From Lichina pygmaea (Eukaryota > Ascomycota > Lichinomycetes > Lichinales > Lichinaceae): 64,000 nucleotides of DNA. The stretch lies in NCBI GenBank assembly GCA_963422465.1, contig OY730170.1:2170001-2234000 (forward strand). The letters are read 5' to 3'. The notes under the pieces were generated by a model that made no database searches, was not told where the DNA came from, and worked only from the letters and a program-made list of their open reading frames with translations. Of the stretch, positions 31,888 to 43,051 are shown in pieces; within the stretch, counting starts at the first letter, position 1, and the number at the start of each line of letters is the position of its first letter. The position numbers and the translations under genes were made by a program.

Positions 31888-33503
31888 ATGGTCAGCCAGC
31901 CCAGCATGCCTCGGGTACAGAGCAAGATAGGCGGGCACCAGTCCTCGAACAATTCCAACATTGAGCTCTTCTCGGGGAACTACTTCGCCGCGTGCGCGCT
32001 TGGCGGGGCACTTGGTGAGTAGTCGATTGTGGGTACTAGCTTGAGGAATGCTCGTGGATGACGGCCCGGTGGCGATGACGCTGTGGTGCTCATTGGATAT
32101 TGCCGATCGACACTAACGGTGAATTGATTACCAGCGTGCGGCCCAACACATACGCTGGTCACTCCTCTCGACCTCGTACGGCTCTCTATCCACCTTCGTC
32201 ACAGCCTCCTCGTTCTCACCTCTTCGACCAGGTGAAATGCCGGCGCCAAGTCGATCCCAAAATCTACAAATCCAATGTCACCGCCTGGCGGACGATCTAC
32301 CGGGGCGAAGGCCTCCGCGGCGTGTTCTTCGGCTGGGGACCCACCTTCATTGGATACTCCCTCCAAGGCATGGGCAAGTACGGCTTCTACGAGCTGTTCA
32401 AGTATATCTACGGCGAGCGGCTCTTCCCGGACTCGAACAAGACGGTCGTGTACCTCGCGGCCAGTGCTTCAGCCGAGTTCTTTGCCGACATTGCGCTCTG
32501 TCCGCTGGAGGCCATCAAGGTCCGCATGCAGACAACTCTGCCACCGTACGCGAGGAACATGCGAGAAGGTTGGACAAAGATTGTGCAAACGGAGGGATAT
32601 GCAGGGTGTGCTTTTCAATTCACATTGCCCTCTTCTGGCTACGTTACCACGCCTGGATACTCCCTCTACCGAACGGGACTGAACATGCCAGCCTTGAGCT
32701 TACCAAGCCCACCGCTGACCGCGAGACAGGCTATATAAAGGCATCTATCCCCTCTGGGCGCGCCAGATTCCATACACGATGGTCAAATTCGCGACGTTCG
32801 AGAAGACGGTCGAGTACATCTACAAGAGCGTGCTGGGCAAGCCCAAAGATGCGTACAACACGGCACAGCAGACGGGCGTCAGCTTCATGGGCGGATATAT
32901 CGCTGGCGTGTTCTGTGCCGTGGCAAGTCATCCGGCCGACGTCATGGTCAGCAAGTTGAACGCCGACAGGAAACGTACGTCTTCTTGACCAGCAGCTCCT
33001 TCTACAAGAATACGTAACTGACCCCTTTCCTTTCTCTTTAAAATTTGTCGTGTGTGACATACAGACGGTGAAGGTGCGGTGACGGCCATCGGTCGTATCT
33101 ACCGCAACATTGGCTTCTTAGGGCTCTGGAACGGTCTCAGCGTGCGCATTCTCATGATTGGCACCTTGACGGGCTTCCAGTGGTTGCTGTACGACACGTT
33201 CAAAGTCGCTCTCGGCGTGAGTGCTTCTTTCTTATTCTCTTTCTCTTCTGGACATTCCTTTTTTTTCTGTTTTTGTGTGGTATGTTTCTGTGCGCATGTT
33301 TTTTCAGCATGGATATCCTATATCCTTCAACATCTGTCTTTCATGGCATCATTTGCAGTTCAGTTTCCTCAGATCCCCGCCCTGTCTGATGTAACTGTCT
33401 TCTTTCTCTTGTCAGAATAATGATGATGATGATGATGGCTGACTTGAATCTGAACACCCTACAACGGGACATTTTACAGTTGCCAACTACGGGTGGGCAC
33501 TAG
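31888..33503 (+). CDS. pic2: PIC2-like mitochondrial phosphate/copper carrier
   Basis: A mitochondrial carrier family protein of 320 residues from six exons: 31888-32014, 32135-32175, 32232-32605, 32730-32974, 33065-33216 and 33480-33503. The total is 963 nt with all junctions in phase. Three repeats carry the carrier signature: [22 protein letters not shown] and [11 protein letters not shown]. The N-terminal [14 protein letters not shown] and C-terminal LGLPTTGG are typical of the phosphate-carrier subfamily. Six membrane helices of the inner mitochondrial membrane are expected. The overall pattern ([28 protein letters not shown]) is closest to yeast Pic2, which carries phosphate and also imports copper. 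The last exon encodes only eight codons including the stop. MIR1-type assignment cannot be excluded. Confidence 0.88.
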
Positions 33504-34241
33504 ATCTGCAACTTATTCTCATGGAACCTACATAATCCTCCTCTCGCTCGCCCTTCACCCTCTTCACCCTGCTCTAGATGCACTACAAATGCATTTTGTG
33601 ACTTTGTTACAAGTGAGCCATCAAGGCACTGCATCATGCGACGCAAACCTTTGAGCCAAGGTGTTTGTTTCAAGTTCTAGTGTTCTCTCGCCTTCTCGCA
33701 TCTGATTCTGTTTGTCTCTTATCTTCTTTTCCTACTTTTTTTTCATCTCCATTCTCTTTGTCAATATACAATCCACAATGCAGTCTCTTTAGAGGAGCTC
33801 TGTGCCTCCTCCTCCTCCTCCTTCTCTCCATCAATCTAACCACTCAGCATCCACTCCCTCTTTCATCTTGCCCATCCTGTGCAATCTGTTCGCTCATTCC
33901 CAAACTGGTTAGTATTCCTCTCCATCCACAACACTCCCCCCAATCCACCGTCCGATCCATTCGCATGCCACTCTCCATCCACCCAATCCACCCCCCAATT
34001 CTCCCAACCACAACCCCAAACCCGCAACAGCTCGTGAAGCAGCACATGAACACCCCCACTCAAGAACCCTCACTCCAACCTTGACACCCTCCCACACCCC
34101 ATCCTGCCCCTGTCATCACCTGCACGATCAATCTCCAGACTCGACTGATTTACCCAATCGACTTTACAACACTAACCTCTCATCTTGCATCTAGACGGCT
34201 AAAAAGAAAATTGTAGCCGAGTGCAGATGTGCAGTTTGAAA
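33504..34241. other. Intergenic, CT-rich
   Basis: 3' flank of the carrier gene. Long pyrimidine-rich runs (33720-34080) leave an open frame at 33665-34084 that I judge accidental. No repeat or RNA gene recognised. Confidence 0.45.
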
Positions 34242-34257
34242 GAGAAGACGGGAGGAT
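34242..34257. repeat. Target-site duplication of LINE-A6, left
   Basis: GAGAAGACGGGAGGAT, identical to 37652-37667. The two copies delimit the whole nested insertion 34258-37651. Confidence 0.92.
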
Positions 34258-34411
34258 TTTTTATTTTATTTTATTTGATTCTTACACTGATAGTAGCTTT
34301 TCAGCCATGCAGATCTTCTAGCTAAGAGTGAGTTTCTTCAGAAAACCTTTAAAGGAATAAAAACTGAAGACTGGGAGTGACTAGGGAATGTAGCAAAAGG
34401 AAATCTTGTAG

Positions 34412-34768
34412 TTTTTATTTTATTTTATTTTATTTTATTCTTACACTGATTTAGCTGTAGAGCCATGCAGAACTTCTAGGTACATGTTTGTTTCTCCAGA
34501 AAACCTTTGGAGGAATAAAAACTGGAGCTTGGGAAAGACTAGGGAAAATCTTGTGGAATATGCAGTAGCTAAGGAAATTTGTACATGTAGCTATTTGTTA
34601 AAACAAACAGTTGACTTGGTAGAGCTTAGAAAGAGAGTTGGTGGGCTAGGTTGAACTGGTCAAGTCTTTTCAAAGACATAAACCAGAAAAGAAGTTTAGG
34701 AAGTAGCTTGGAGGAGAATAAGATAGATGGGAAATCTTGTAGAGGGAATTGGACTTGTTGTCTTTGGA
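34412..34768 (-). mobile_element. LINE-B fragment nested in LINE-A6
   Basis: 357 bp of LINE-B 3' end: ORF2 C-terminal codons (FWFMSLKRLDQFNLAHQ) and the 3' UTR with a (TTTTA)n end at 34412-34435. It is flanked by AAATCTTGTAG at 34401-34411 and 34769-34779, an 11 bp duplication of LINE-A 3' UTR sequence. Confidence 0.9.
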
Positions 34769-34824
34769 AAATCTTGTAGTGACTGGTAGAGAGAAAATTT
34801 CTAGATATTAGAGTGTGAATAGTG

Positions 34825-35106
34825 TGTTCGACTGTGAACGCTACAGCGAGCAGCGGGAAGAAGAAGATGAGTGTCACAACTGATTGATTGATTAGGGAGA
34901 ACTAGCTAATCATCTATATGTAGACACAAAGCTGATGTTTGCCTTAGAGCGACAGAAGGCTCTAGAAGGCACGAGGCGGATCCATGCAGGATCGACGGGA
35001 AACAACGTTGACGGGAGACAGCAGAGACGGCACTGGGCGGCTCCATGCCGGATCGGCTGCACTATGCGGCAGCGCTATGCGGCAGCAGCAGGATCAACAT
35101 CAAACA
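34825..35106. repeat. Solo LTR of a third LTR family (282 bp)
   Basis: Begins TGTTCGACTGTG and ends CATCAAACA (TG...CA). It is flanked by a 5 bp duplication TAGTG (34820-34824 and 35107-35111) that restores LINE-A ORF2/3' UTR sequence. The family is not otherwise represented in the window. Confidence 0.85.
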
Positions 35107-35500
35107 TAGTGGAGTTTGAAAGCCAGATTACACTGGTTTAGTCTTTTCAAAGATATAAACCAGTATAGAAACTTCTGTAGAAGCTCTGGGTTTGAAATAA
35201 TAGAAGTGAAATCTTGAGAATTGAAAGGGGCTTGCTGTCTTTGACTTGAGTAGAGAGAGCATGAAAAGGTGATATGTTTCACTATCTCTTCTGCTTGACC
35301 ACAAATGCATAAAGAAGGAGGAAAATCTGGAACTCCAGCTCTGAATAGAAAACTTGCCAGACTAATTCTCCCAGTTCTGGTTTGTAGTAGTAGGCTTGCC
35401 TCAGCTTTCTGTAACTCTTTGTAGAGCTTCAGATTGTTGTGGTGGGGTTTTTGGCAAAACACCTGCCACCCAGAGTAGCTTCTTCTTTTCTTCTCCTCCT

Positions 35501-35892
35501 TGTTAAGGCCTAGGCCGGAACAGCCCAGGTAAGCGAGGGAGGAGTGTTAGTCATACGGAACAACATCCGACCGATCCGGTGGACGAGCAAGAGCTAAGCG
35601 AGGAGCTCGTCCGGTGGACGAGCAGGAGCTAAGCGAGGAGCTCGTCCACGCAAAAGGATGATACCCCTCGAGGAGACCCCCCCCCTTGGGGCATCTGTAT
35701 AAAGACCCCCCAAAGGGCCCGGAGGGATTAGCTCTCCAGGCTGAACACACAATACGAATCCATCGTACTGAGACAATAGCACAGGAGAGTTACCCCACCT
35801 GTCTATTCCTCTACCGAGTCCCTGTCTAGAATCCGCCCTACGAAGCAACAGACCGTACCGGTTTCTGTGTGAACCCGGCCCGGCCTTTAACA
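35501..35892 (+). repeat. gypsy-1 solo LTR
   Basis: 392 bp, TGTTAAGG...TTTAACA, homologous to the 5' LTR at 7931-8389 but with two rather than four of the ~36 bp units. It is flanked by CTCCT on both sides (35496-35500, 35893-35897), and the LINE-A sequence is continuous without it. A TATA box (CTGTATAAAGA) lies at ~35696. It formed by recombination between the two LTRs of a former full element. Confidence 0.92.
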
Positions 35893-37042
35893 CTCCTATT
35901 GGTTTTCCCACTTTTTAACAAAGAGTTTCTGTAGTTCTTTCTTTGAACTAGCCTGGTTAGTAGTTATTTAGTTTAACCAAGTGAACTTCCAATAGAGAGA
36001 GATAGTTGAAGATTTCTTTAAAGGCTTCTTCAGGGAAGAGGCATAGTGGGAGATATTAGAAAAAATATTGTCCAGAAGTGATTTCAGAGAGGAGGTTTGA
36101 ATAGAAGAGAGGAAACAGACTGTACGAAATTTGAAATAGAGATCTAGAGGTAAAAGAAAAAGCTCACTCTCTAATAAGAAAGATGGAGTGGCTTTGAAGA
36201 CACCTCCAATAAGTCTCAGACATTTGTTCTGGAATGTGATAAGAAAGGAAATATTAGAAGATTTTGTTAGAGGATTAAACCAGATCCCCACTGCATAACT
36301 CAGTAAGGATCTGAGTATTGCAGTATACACAAGACATGATGTGAGGACTGGGAAACCCCAAGTAGAATAAGAGGTTCTGGAGAGAGAGGAGAGTGCTTTC
36401 TGGGCTTTTTGAAGAATAATCCTCTGGTGCTTGTGTCAGTGGAGTTTTACATCCAGGTACACTCCTAATACTCGCACTTCTTCTTTTAGTCTTAGAATCA
36501 CATTCCCCAGTCTGAGCTTGAGCTGAAGATTGTCTGATCTTCTTCTGGAAAAATAAAGTATTTTATATTTCTCAGAAGAGAAAACTATTCCATGTCTTGC
36601 AGCCGATGATAGATATTTGAGGTGTGTGTTCTTTAACTTCAGAAGGTTGCTTTTTAGAGTGTCCAAATGCAAGCAGATTTGTATCATCTGCAAATCCCAG
36701 AGCAGAAACACCAGTGGAAGGAGAATGTACAGTTTCATGTAGTTCAGAAATATAAAATAGAAAAAGAATAGGAGATAAAGGGGAACCTTGGGGAACTCCA
36801 CAGTGAATAGGAATAGAGGAAGACTCAGAGTCATCAAACACAAGAGTGGTAGAGTGACTGGTGCAGAAAGAGAAAATCCAGGAAGATAGCCAGAGAGGAA
36901 TTCCTTTTCTCTCTAGGATTTGTTGGAGGATCTTAGGTAGAGCTCTATCATAGGCTTCTGAGATATCCAGAGAGAGTAGAGATGCAACCATGCCTTCCTT
37001 CCAGACTTTTTCCACTTGGGAGGTCAGTAGCAAGAGTACTGA

Positions 37043-37203
37043 TGTCACAGGGCAGACCACGAGCACGTGACCACGCGACAAGTCAGCTGACTTCATGTCG
37101 CTTTTTCGTGTTTTTACCTGTCTGTGCTGCATTTCTCTTCTGCAGCTTTACCTTCTTGTACAATAGGAATCTATTGATCGTCATCGACGTCTAGCCCTTG
37201 ACA
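37043..37203. repeat. Short LTR-like insertion (161 bp, TGTCA...TGACA)
   Basis: Interrupts LINE-A6 ORF2 between codons of SALFLL. The ends are TGTCAC and TTGACA. Flanks are ACTGA (37038-37042) and GCTGA (37204-37208), a 5 bp duplication with one change relative to the uninterrupted LINE-A (GCTGA). It contains CACGTGAC. Short length and TG...CA ends fit a small solo LTR; a non-autonomous element is the alternative. Confidence 0.7.
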
Positions 37204-37667
37204 GCTGATTCACTTGATCTTCCTTTTCTGAAGCCCATCTGGATTTTTGGCAAAAGTCTAGCTTCCTCTGCTACCTTGCTTAGCCTGGCTGCTGTAATAG
37301 CTTCTATCAGCTTGCCAGTTGTGTTGAGTAAAGCTATAGGGCGCCAGGCTTTAGCTTGGTTATAGCTTCCTTTGCCAGGTTTTCTTAGACAGACTGTCTT
37401 TGCATTCTTGAACCTCTCAGGAAAGTATTCCAGTCTCCAGCATGTTGATGTGAGAACAGCTATAGCTTGGCAGAACTTGAGACCCAGAGCTTTCAGAAAT
37501 CTATTTGGCAGCTTATCTTTTCCCCCTGCTGTAAAAGATTTCTTCTTGTTCAGGATTTGCTCCACTCCTTCAGCAGTAACCTCCTGGGAGAGCTGGATCT
37601 CTGGAGAACTCTGGGATCTCTCTGTACTTGGTTCTGGAGTGAGTGCTTTGGGAGAAGACGGGAGGAT

Positions 37668-38655
37668 AGAGTAAGTACCAAGGACGTTAAGTCTTGGAAG
37701 AAGATGGAGCTGTCTTTGATAGCACCTGGTGGATGATCTACAAGAGGTCGCTGGCCGTCGGTGTTTTTTTTTCAGAGTGTGCCTGTGTCTGTCCGTCTGT
37801 CTGTCTGTGTCTGCATCTGTGTGTTGGTCTGCATGCCTAGTCTGGCCTCTTGATACGTACCTTAAAATCTTCCCGGGAATCGACTCGTCGAGTCACTCCG
37901 TTGAGATGATCACCAAAGGTTTCTAGTAAACGGCTCTTGTAGTAGAGCAGGCCGGGCAAAAAAGTATTACGTCTCCATAGACTTGGAAGAAGTCACCTCT
38001 CATCTCCCTGTTCTATCTAGATTTTCTGATTCTTTTCATTCTTTCGTCGTGACCGGAGATGCAGAAAAATATCCCCCCCCCCCCCCCTCCCCCCTTCCTT
38101 CACCTCTCTCTCCCTCCCTCACTGCCCACCCCGCACCAAACCCAATGTTCTTGAACACACACATACACACGCGGACACACATAGAGAGAGAGACAAGCCG
38201 TCGACAGCCAGACAGAAGAAAAGACAATGCAGTGAAATTCTATATGCCCCGAGACTCCTTTGCCAAAAACTCCTTTGCCAACCGCTCCCTTTCCGTTCTT
38301 CAGTGCAGACCCGACCAATGGAATCAGGAGAAATTAACAGAGACAGAGATGTGGTGCGTAGCAGAAAAATAGACCGATCAAACCGGCCATGACCAAATCT
38401 AAGCTTGAGTGACACAAGGGGAAAAAAAAAGAAAAGGAGAGAGAAGTGAAGAAAGAAATCAGAGCGGAAGAGTCCTTTCTCAAAGAATTATGGCTTGTGA
38501 GATGACCCTTTTCTCTTTGCTGCTTTGAGAATGTCGCGTCTCTGTGGATGACGATGATGAATGATGATCATGATCACGATCATGAAAAGTCGACATGGTT
38601 CTAGATGTGAGATTGACTTGTGCACGACTCATCAATTGCCCACGGCCAAGGATGC
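37668..38655. other. Intergenic, 3' of CTP synthase, with simple repeats
   Basis: No gene seen. It holds a CTGT-rich run at ~37785-37810, an oligo-C tract at ~38072-38096, a CA-rich run at ~38155-38180 and a GA run at ~38180-38195. Sequence just after 37668 continues directly from 34241 if LINE-A6 is removed. Confidence 0.5.
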
Positions 38656-40760
38656 TCAAGGGGCCGAGTCTGCGGGAACACCGTTGCCGATCGAGATTCC
38701 ATTTACACCGTCAATGGTTTTGTTGACAGCGACGGCGGTGATCTGCGCGTTGTCGGACGTGACGATACTTCCACCATCCGTCGCCGCCGTCGACGGAATC
38801 ATCTCGTCCAGACATCCTGCGCTGGCGGCCACCAGTCCCAGGAACGGCTTGCTAGGGTGAAGCACGCGGCTGAGATACTCCGGGTGGAACTGCACCCCAA
38901 CGTACCACGGATGATCACGCAGCTCGAGGATCTCCATGCTTTCGCCCTGGTTGTCCTTTCCCACGAACGAGAGGCCTTGCGCTGCTAGCTGATCAACGTA
39001 TGCCGGGTTGATCTCGTAGCGGTGCCGGTGACGTTCGAGTACTTGGTGCCTGTCCACGCCGTAGAGACGCCGCATCTTGCTCCACTCACTGCCGTCCTGG
39101 AAGACGGTTGGTCGCAGGCCCAGTCGCATCGTGCCGCCCAGCTTCACCTTATCGATCTTCGGCATGAATATGACAACTGGGTCCACACAGGCCTCCTCGA
39201 GCTCGACCGACGATGCCCCGGGAATGCCGCAGACGTTCCGGGCGAACTCGATCACGGCAAGCTGCATCCCCAGACACACGCCCAGAAAAGGTATCTTGTT
39301 CTGCCGTGCCCAGCGCGCCGCAGCGATCATGCCCTCTGTACCGCTCTTGCCAAAGCCGCCTGGGACCAAGATGCCATCTGCGGTGCACAAGCTGTGCCAC
39401 GCTTTATGGTAGTCGACCGGCCGCTCGCGGCTCATGGGCTGCTCCAGATTCGACGCGTCGACCAAGACCAGGTTGAGCTTCCGGTTGCATCGCATGGCGG
39501 CGTGCTCGAGCGATTTGATCACGCTCAGATACGAGTCCTGCAAGTTGGTGTATTTGCCCACAAGCGCGATGGAGACCGAGTCGAAAAGGCGCTCTTGCTC
39601 CGTGGTCAGGGTCTTCCATTCCTGCCAGGTCCGCTGGCCCTTTTTGCGTAGCGTCGGAGAGATGGCCGAGAGGTCAAGTCGAAAGAGACTGCGTAGCAGC
39701 GGAATCAACCCTTGCTGTTCCAACAGCAGAGGCACATGATATGTCGACGACACGTCATGGACTGCGATCACCTGCTCGGGTTCGACCTCACAGAACATGG
39801 AAAGCTTGTCCGTGGTTGACTGCTTGAGTGGCATGATACATCGACATGCAATCTAAGCGAGGCGCTGATCAGACACGACGTTTTCCCATACCACGATCAT
39901 GACTTCTCATCGTACCAGATCAGGATGTAGGCCGGCACTTCGGGCTTCGCGGATTGCCTGCTGCGTTGGTTTTGTCTTCTGCTCGCCTGACATGACAGGA
40001 ACAAGGGAGACGTGGATCTGGATGAAATTGTCCTTTCCGGCTCTGCGTCGAAGCTGCCGCATCGCCTCGATGAACGGCGCGCTCTCGATGTCGCCGACAG
40101 TCCCACCGAGCTCGATGATACACACATCCGGCTCCTCGCCGGTATCGTCAACTGGTACCTTGGCAACCCGCTCAATCCAATCCTGGATGGCATCTGTCAA
40201 ATGAGGCACGACTTGGACAGTCCGTCCGAGGTAGTCCCCACGTCTTTCGCGCTCGATCACGTGGAGGTACATCTTGCCCGTTGTGATGTTACTTTCTCGG
40301 GTCAGCGTGATGTTTAGATAGCGCTCGTAGTTCCCCAGATCTAGGTCGACCTCGCCACCATCGTCGAGTACAAAGACTTCGCCGTGTCTGAAAGGTCAAT
40401 CAGCATATCTGTCCGAGCCGGCTCTGGGGGCAGCGTACTCGGTTGGCCGCATAGTCCCTGCATCCACATTCATATATGGATCGATCTTGATCGACGACAC
40501 GTGCAGCGTTTGTCAGCGCCGAGTCATTCACTTCAACGTGAGAGCAACTTATCTTCAGGCCAATAGTCTTCAGCAGCAGCCCGGTGGAAGAGGCTGTTGT
40601 TCGATGAGTACGTGATCACGCCCATCCTCGATCAGTGCAACAGACCTATCACGCCCTTGCCAATACCGCTGATGACGCCTAAACAAGCTGTCAACAGCAA
40701 TCCTAGCTGCCATGGCTGGTCTATGGCCAACTCACCTCCGGAGACAAGAACGTACTTCAT
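38656..40760 (-). CDS. ura7: CTP synthase
   Basis: Converts UTP to CTP with ATP and glutamine; cytosolic, essential for nucleotide and phospholipid synthesis. Six exons: 40760-40736, 40678-40646, 40593-40553, 40500-40439, 40387-39916 and 39852-38656. The total is 1,830 nt, giving 609 residues. The N-terminal synthase domain starts [17 protein letters not shown] (nucleotide loop), then [25 protein letters not shown], and EQKTKPTQ. The glutaminase domain has [12 protein letters not shown] (nucleophile Cys) and [11 protein letters not shown] (His, Glu). All introns but one are GT-AG. The third, 40552-40501, starts ATAAGT and ends CAC. Only its removal gives the conserved [11 protein letters not shown] in phase. 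Length matches fungal CTP synthases (~580-610). Confidence 0.93.
40501..40552 (-). other. Apparent AT-AC intron in CTP synthase
   Basis: 52 nt, donor ATAAGT, acceptor GCAC, with GCTGACAAAC as a likely branch site ~10 nt from the acceptor. ATAAGT is the donor type of the rare U2-dependent AT-AC introns; U12-type would start ATATCC. Flanking exons encode ...TIGLK and VSSIKIDPY. Confidence 0.75.
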
Positions 40761-41600
40761 TTTGGTGGTATGTACTTCGCAGATGGGAGTGGAATGGGAG
40801 CAAGATGGCAAAAACGCTGGGTAAGATCTTGCTAATGATTACCTTGCCCCGAAGGGAAGGGGCTTTTATATACTCTGTTCGTTCAACTCTAATTTGCGCT
40901 GTCCCCAAAGCTCAAGCAATGGTTATCAGCGGACAACCCCTCTGGTATTCCCCAGTCATGCAAAACTTCCCGGAAAAGACCCCCTTCCCTGGATAGACCC
41001 CTCCAGAGCAGTGTACTTATAATTTGCCCCGTCTCCTCACTCTAAGTCAAGTACCCCCTTGCACTCTATTCCAACAGTCACATCACTGCTGACCGCTGAC
41101 CGCTTACCACTGACTGCTGACTGCTGACTGCTGACCACTGACCACTGACCACTGACTGCTCACCTGACTACTGTTGGAATCAGAGCTTAGAAGTGCCAAG
41201 CACAGAAGACCGAGAGGCTCTCTGTACAGGTGATACTGTAGTATTAGTGTGCTTTCTGAGTAGTAGAAGAGTGTGTGGCTATGTGCGGAGCTAGTCGGCG
41301 ACTGGGCGCTTTGTCAGCCGTGGGCTGATTAAGCAGGTCGCGCACCTATGTACTGTACGTATCGCGAGTACTCTGTACGGAATATGTCGGCTAGTTGCCG
41401 AGATATAGTAGTCTTTTGGGCTCAGTGCAGCTGTAGCTGACCTGTACGTTACGTACCGCTACACCCTGACAAGCTAGCTAATAGGCGACAGTATTACGTA
41501 CAGGTTGCAGCCCTGCAAGACTAGGCCCTGAGAGCATGTGGTGCAGCCCTACAGGGCTGAGCTACAGCCAGTCTTGGCTGACTTCTCAAAAAAAACAATA
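40761..41600. other. Intergenic with possible copia LTR ends and GTAC motifs
   Basis: 5' flank of CTP synthase, then low-complexity and repeat-like DNA. TTATAATTT near 41020 and CTATTCCAACA ending at 41076 resemble the 3' end of a copia LTR; TGTTGGAATC from 41172 resembles a 5' end. From 41340 to 41500 there are several GTACGT/GTACGG motifs. No gene recognised. Confidence 0.4.
41083..41165. repeat. Heptamer tandem array
   Basis: About eleven units of CTGACTG / CTGACCA / CTGACCG lie between an ATTCCAACAGT (41068-41078) and an ACTGTTGGAAT (41170-41180), which are exact reverse complements. Confidence 0.85.
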
Positions 41601-42003
41601 CTCTTGTTATAGTGTCTCTGTACCCAGCTGCGGGGCGCAATGGGCATGTAGTTGTGGACTGCCCCCACCTCCAACAGGCGCGCCGCAGTCTACACACCGC
41701 TGCATCTACTGCTGACTACCGGGCAATAACTTCATGACCACAGCCGGCCACCGTGCTTACAGCGTGGATCCTGCGCCACAGTGTCCTTCCTCAGTTCTCC
41801 TGGGCTCGGGAGCAGCTGGAAGCTGGCTACTGGCCAGTCACCCTCCATGTTCTACAGTCACTCAACAGGATAGCGCTGGTGAGGTGCTACCAGAAGAGAG
41901 TTTTCACTACCTTGAGTTTTCCTAGCCTGGCTTAAAAGTTGACTCAGTATAGCCTAGATTCACTAGTGCTAGAATATTGTAGGAATTCAATCAATCAATC
42001 AAT
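41600..42003 (+). mobile_element. LINE-D (plus copy), decayed 3' end with (AATC)n tail
   Basis: A frame reads RNGHVVVDCPHLQQARRSLH, then after a stop WILRHSVLPQFSWAREQLEA. This matches the C-terminal Cys/His region and final helix of fungal Tad/I-like LINEs. The end is AATATTGTAGGAATTC followed by AATC repeats (41988-42003). Its 3' UTR resembles that of the inverted LINE-D at 42154-43780. It is too decayed to encode anything. Confidence 0.65.
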
Positions 42004-42153
42004 CATCTAGAAGTTTTTTCTTCACCAGACACTACAAACTTTTCTTTTTGTCACATCTCCTAGTCACTCTCTGCCTTTCAATTTCTATTCCTTTAAAGGT
42101 TTTCTGAAGAAGTTCATTATTAGCCAGAGGATCTGCATAGCTGTAAAGCTACT
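42004..42153 (+). mobile_element. LINE-A7 3' UTR fragment, left part
   Basis: LINE-A 3' UTR (CTAGAAG...TTTTCTGAAGAAGTTC...GATCTGCATAGCTGTAAAGCTACT), split by LINE-D. It resumes at 43781. The last 13 bp, CTGTAAAGCTACT (42141-42153), are duplicated at 43781-43793. Confidence 0.85.
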
Positions 42154-42268
42154 GTATGTATTTATGTATGTATAAATTCCTACACTATTGTAAAGCTAGC
42201 TAGGCTAGATTATGCTGGGAAGTCCATGAAGTTGGTAAGGAAAACCTCAGATCACATGGTAATCACAT

Positions 42269-42836
42269 TGTTGCGGTCCGTACCGTGCCGTCCTAACCGA
42301 GTATAGGATTAAGGGCGAGATGCGGAAGGCGGGTTGGTTCTCGCAGGAGAGGAGTGTCAAGGAGCGCGAAGGGGTTTGGTGGAACGTGGTGGTGGTGACA
42401 CCTGATCAATGGCTTCGTACAAAAGGATTGTATTGAAGTGGATCTAGTTGTCTGGATCACAACATGAGTTGAAGACGATCGTTCCATAAGGGAACTATCG
42501 CCGGACTATATAGTGCTGGCCTGTCGAGACGGGTGAGATTGTCTCGACGGTCCCACCATGTTATGCACCCTGCGTCGAGACTGGTGAGATTAGTCTCGAT
42601 GCTTCATGCACGCTGCGTCGAGACTGGTGAGGCTGTCTCGATGCTTCCTGCATCCTGCATCGAGACCGGTGAGATTGTCTCGATGCTTCATGCATGCTGC
42701 GTCGAGCCACCCGTGTTTGTCTCGACAGTCACGTGACCCCTTGTTGGTTGGTCACTTGACTTCCATGGTGTCCTCTTGCCTGGCCCGCGGCCTGATTGCC
42801 TATAAATGAGTGGCTCCCATCCCAGGGATCGTAACA
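42269..42836 (-). repeat. gypsy-2 solo LTR (568 bp), CpG-rich
   Basis: TGTTGCGG...CGTAACA, flanked by CACAT on both sides (42264-42268 and 42837-42841). It matches the 5' LTR at 24645-25335 but retains CpG where that copy has TG/CA, so it is younger or has escaped mutation. Confidence 0.92.
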
Positions 42837-43051
42837 CACATGTCCTAAGGACGAAAAACCTTCCCTGCGGCCCCTAGGCAGGAGCCATCCAGTCGAGAGT
42901 CTGTGAGCCTGGTAGGTGACTGTAGCAGTCAAGCAGGAGAAGAAGAGGAGAGGGGGAGAGGGAGTTGCTCCCTGGCCCAGAAGAACTGGGGAAGGAGATC
43001 AAGGCGGAGGAACCACGTCGTGACGGCGGCGGCTGCCCGGGGATCAAGAGG

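Larger units (their letters stand above)
34258..37651 (-). mobile_element. LINE-A6, inverted, with four nested insertions
   Basis: A 5'-truncated LINE-A on the minus strand, from just before the RT (near 37651) to the oligo-T end at 34258, flanked by a 16 bp duplication. ORF2 pieces: 37565-37191 (EQILNKKKSFTAGGKDKLPN), 37030-36572 (LSLDISEAYD, GFADDTNLLAF), then in another frame to 35968, and 35462-35100. It contains, in order, a LINE-B fragment, a 282 bp solo LTR, a gypsy-1 solo LTR and a 161 bp LTR-like element. It shares a 2-bp frameshift with LINE-A2. Confidence 0.9.

Noticed and set aside
33665-34084. 139-codon frame after the carrier gene
   Set aside because: Pyrimidine-rich low-complexity DNA with no motif; likely 3' flank.
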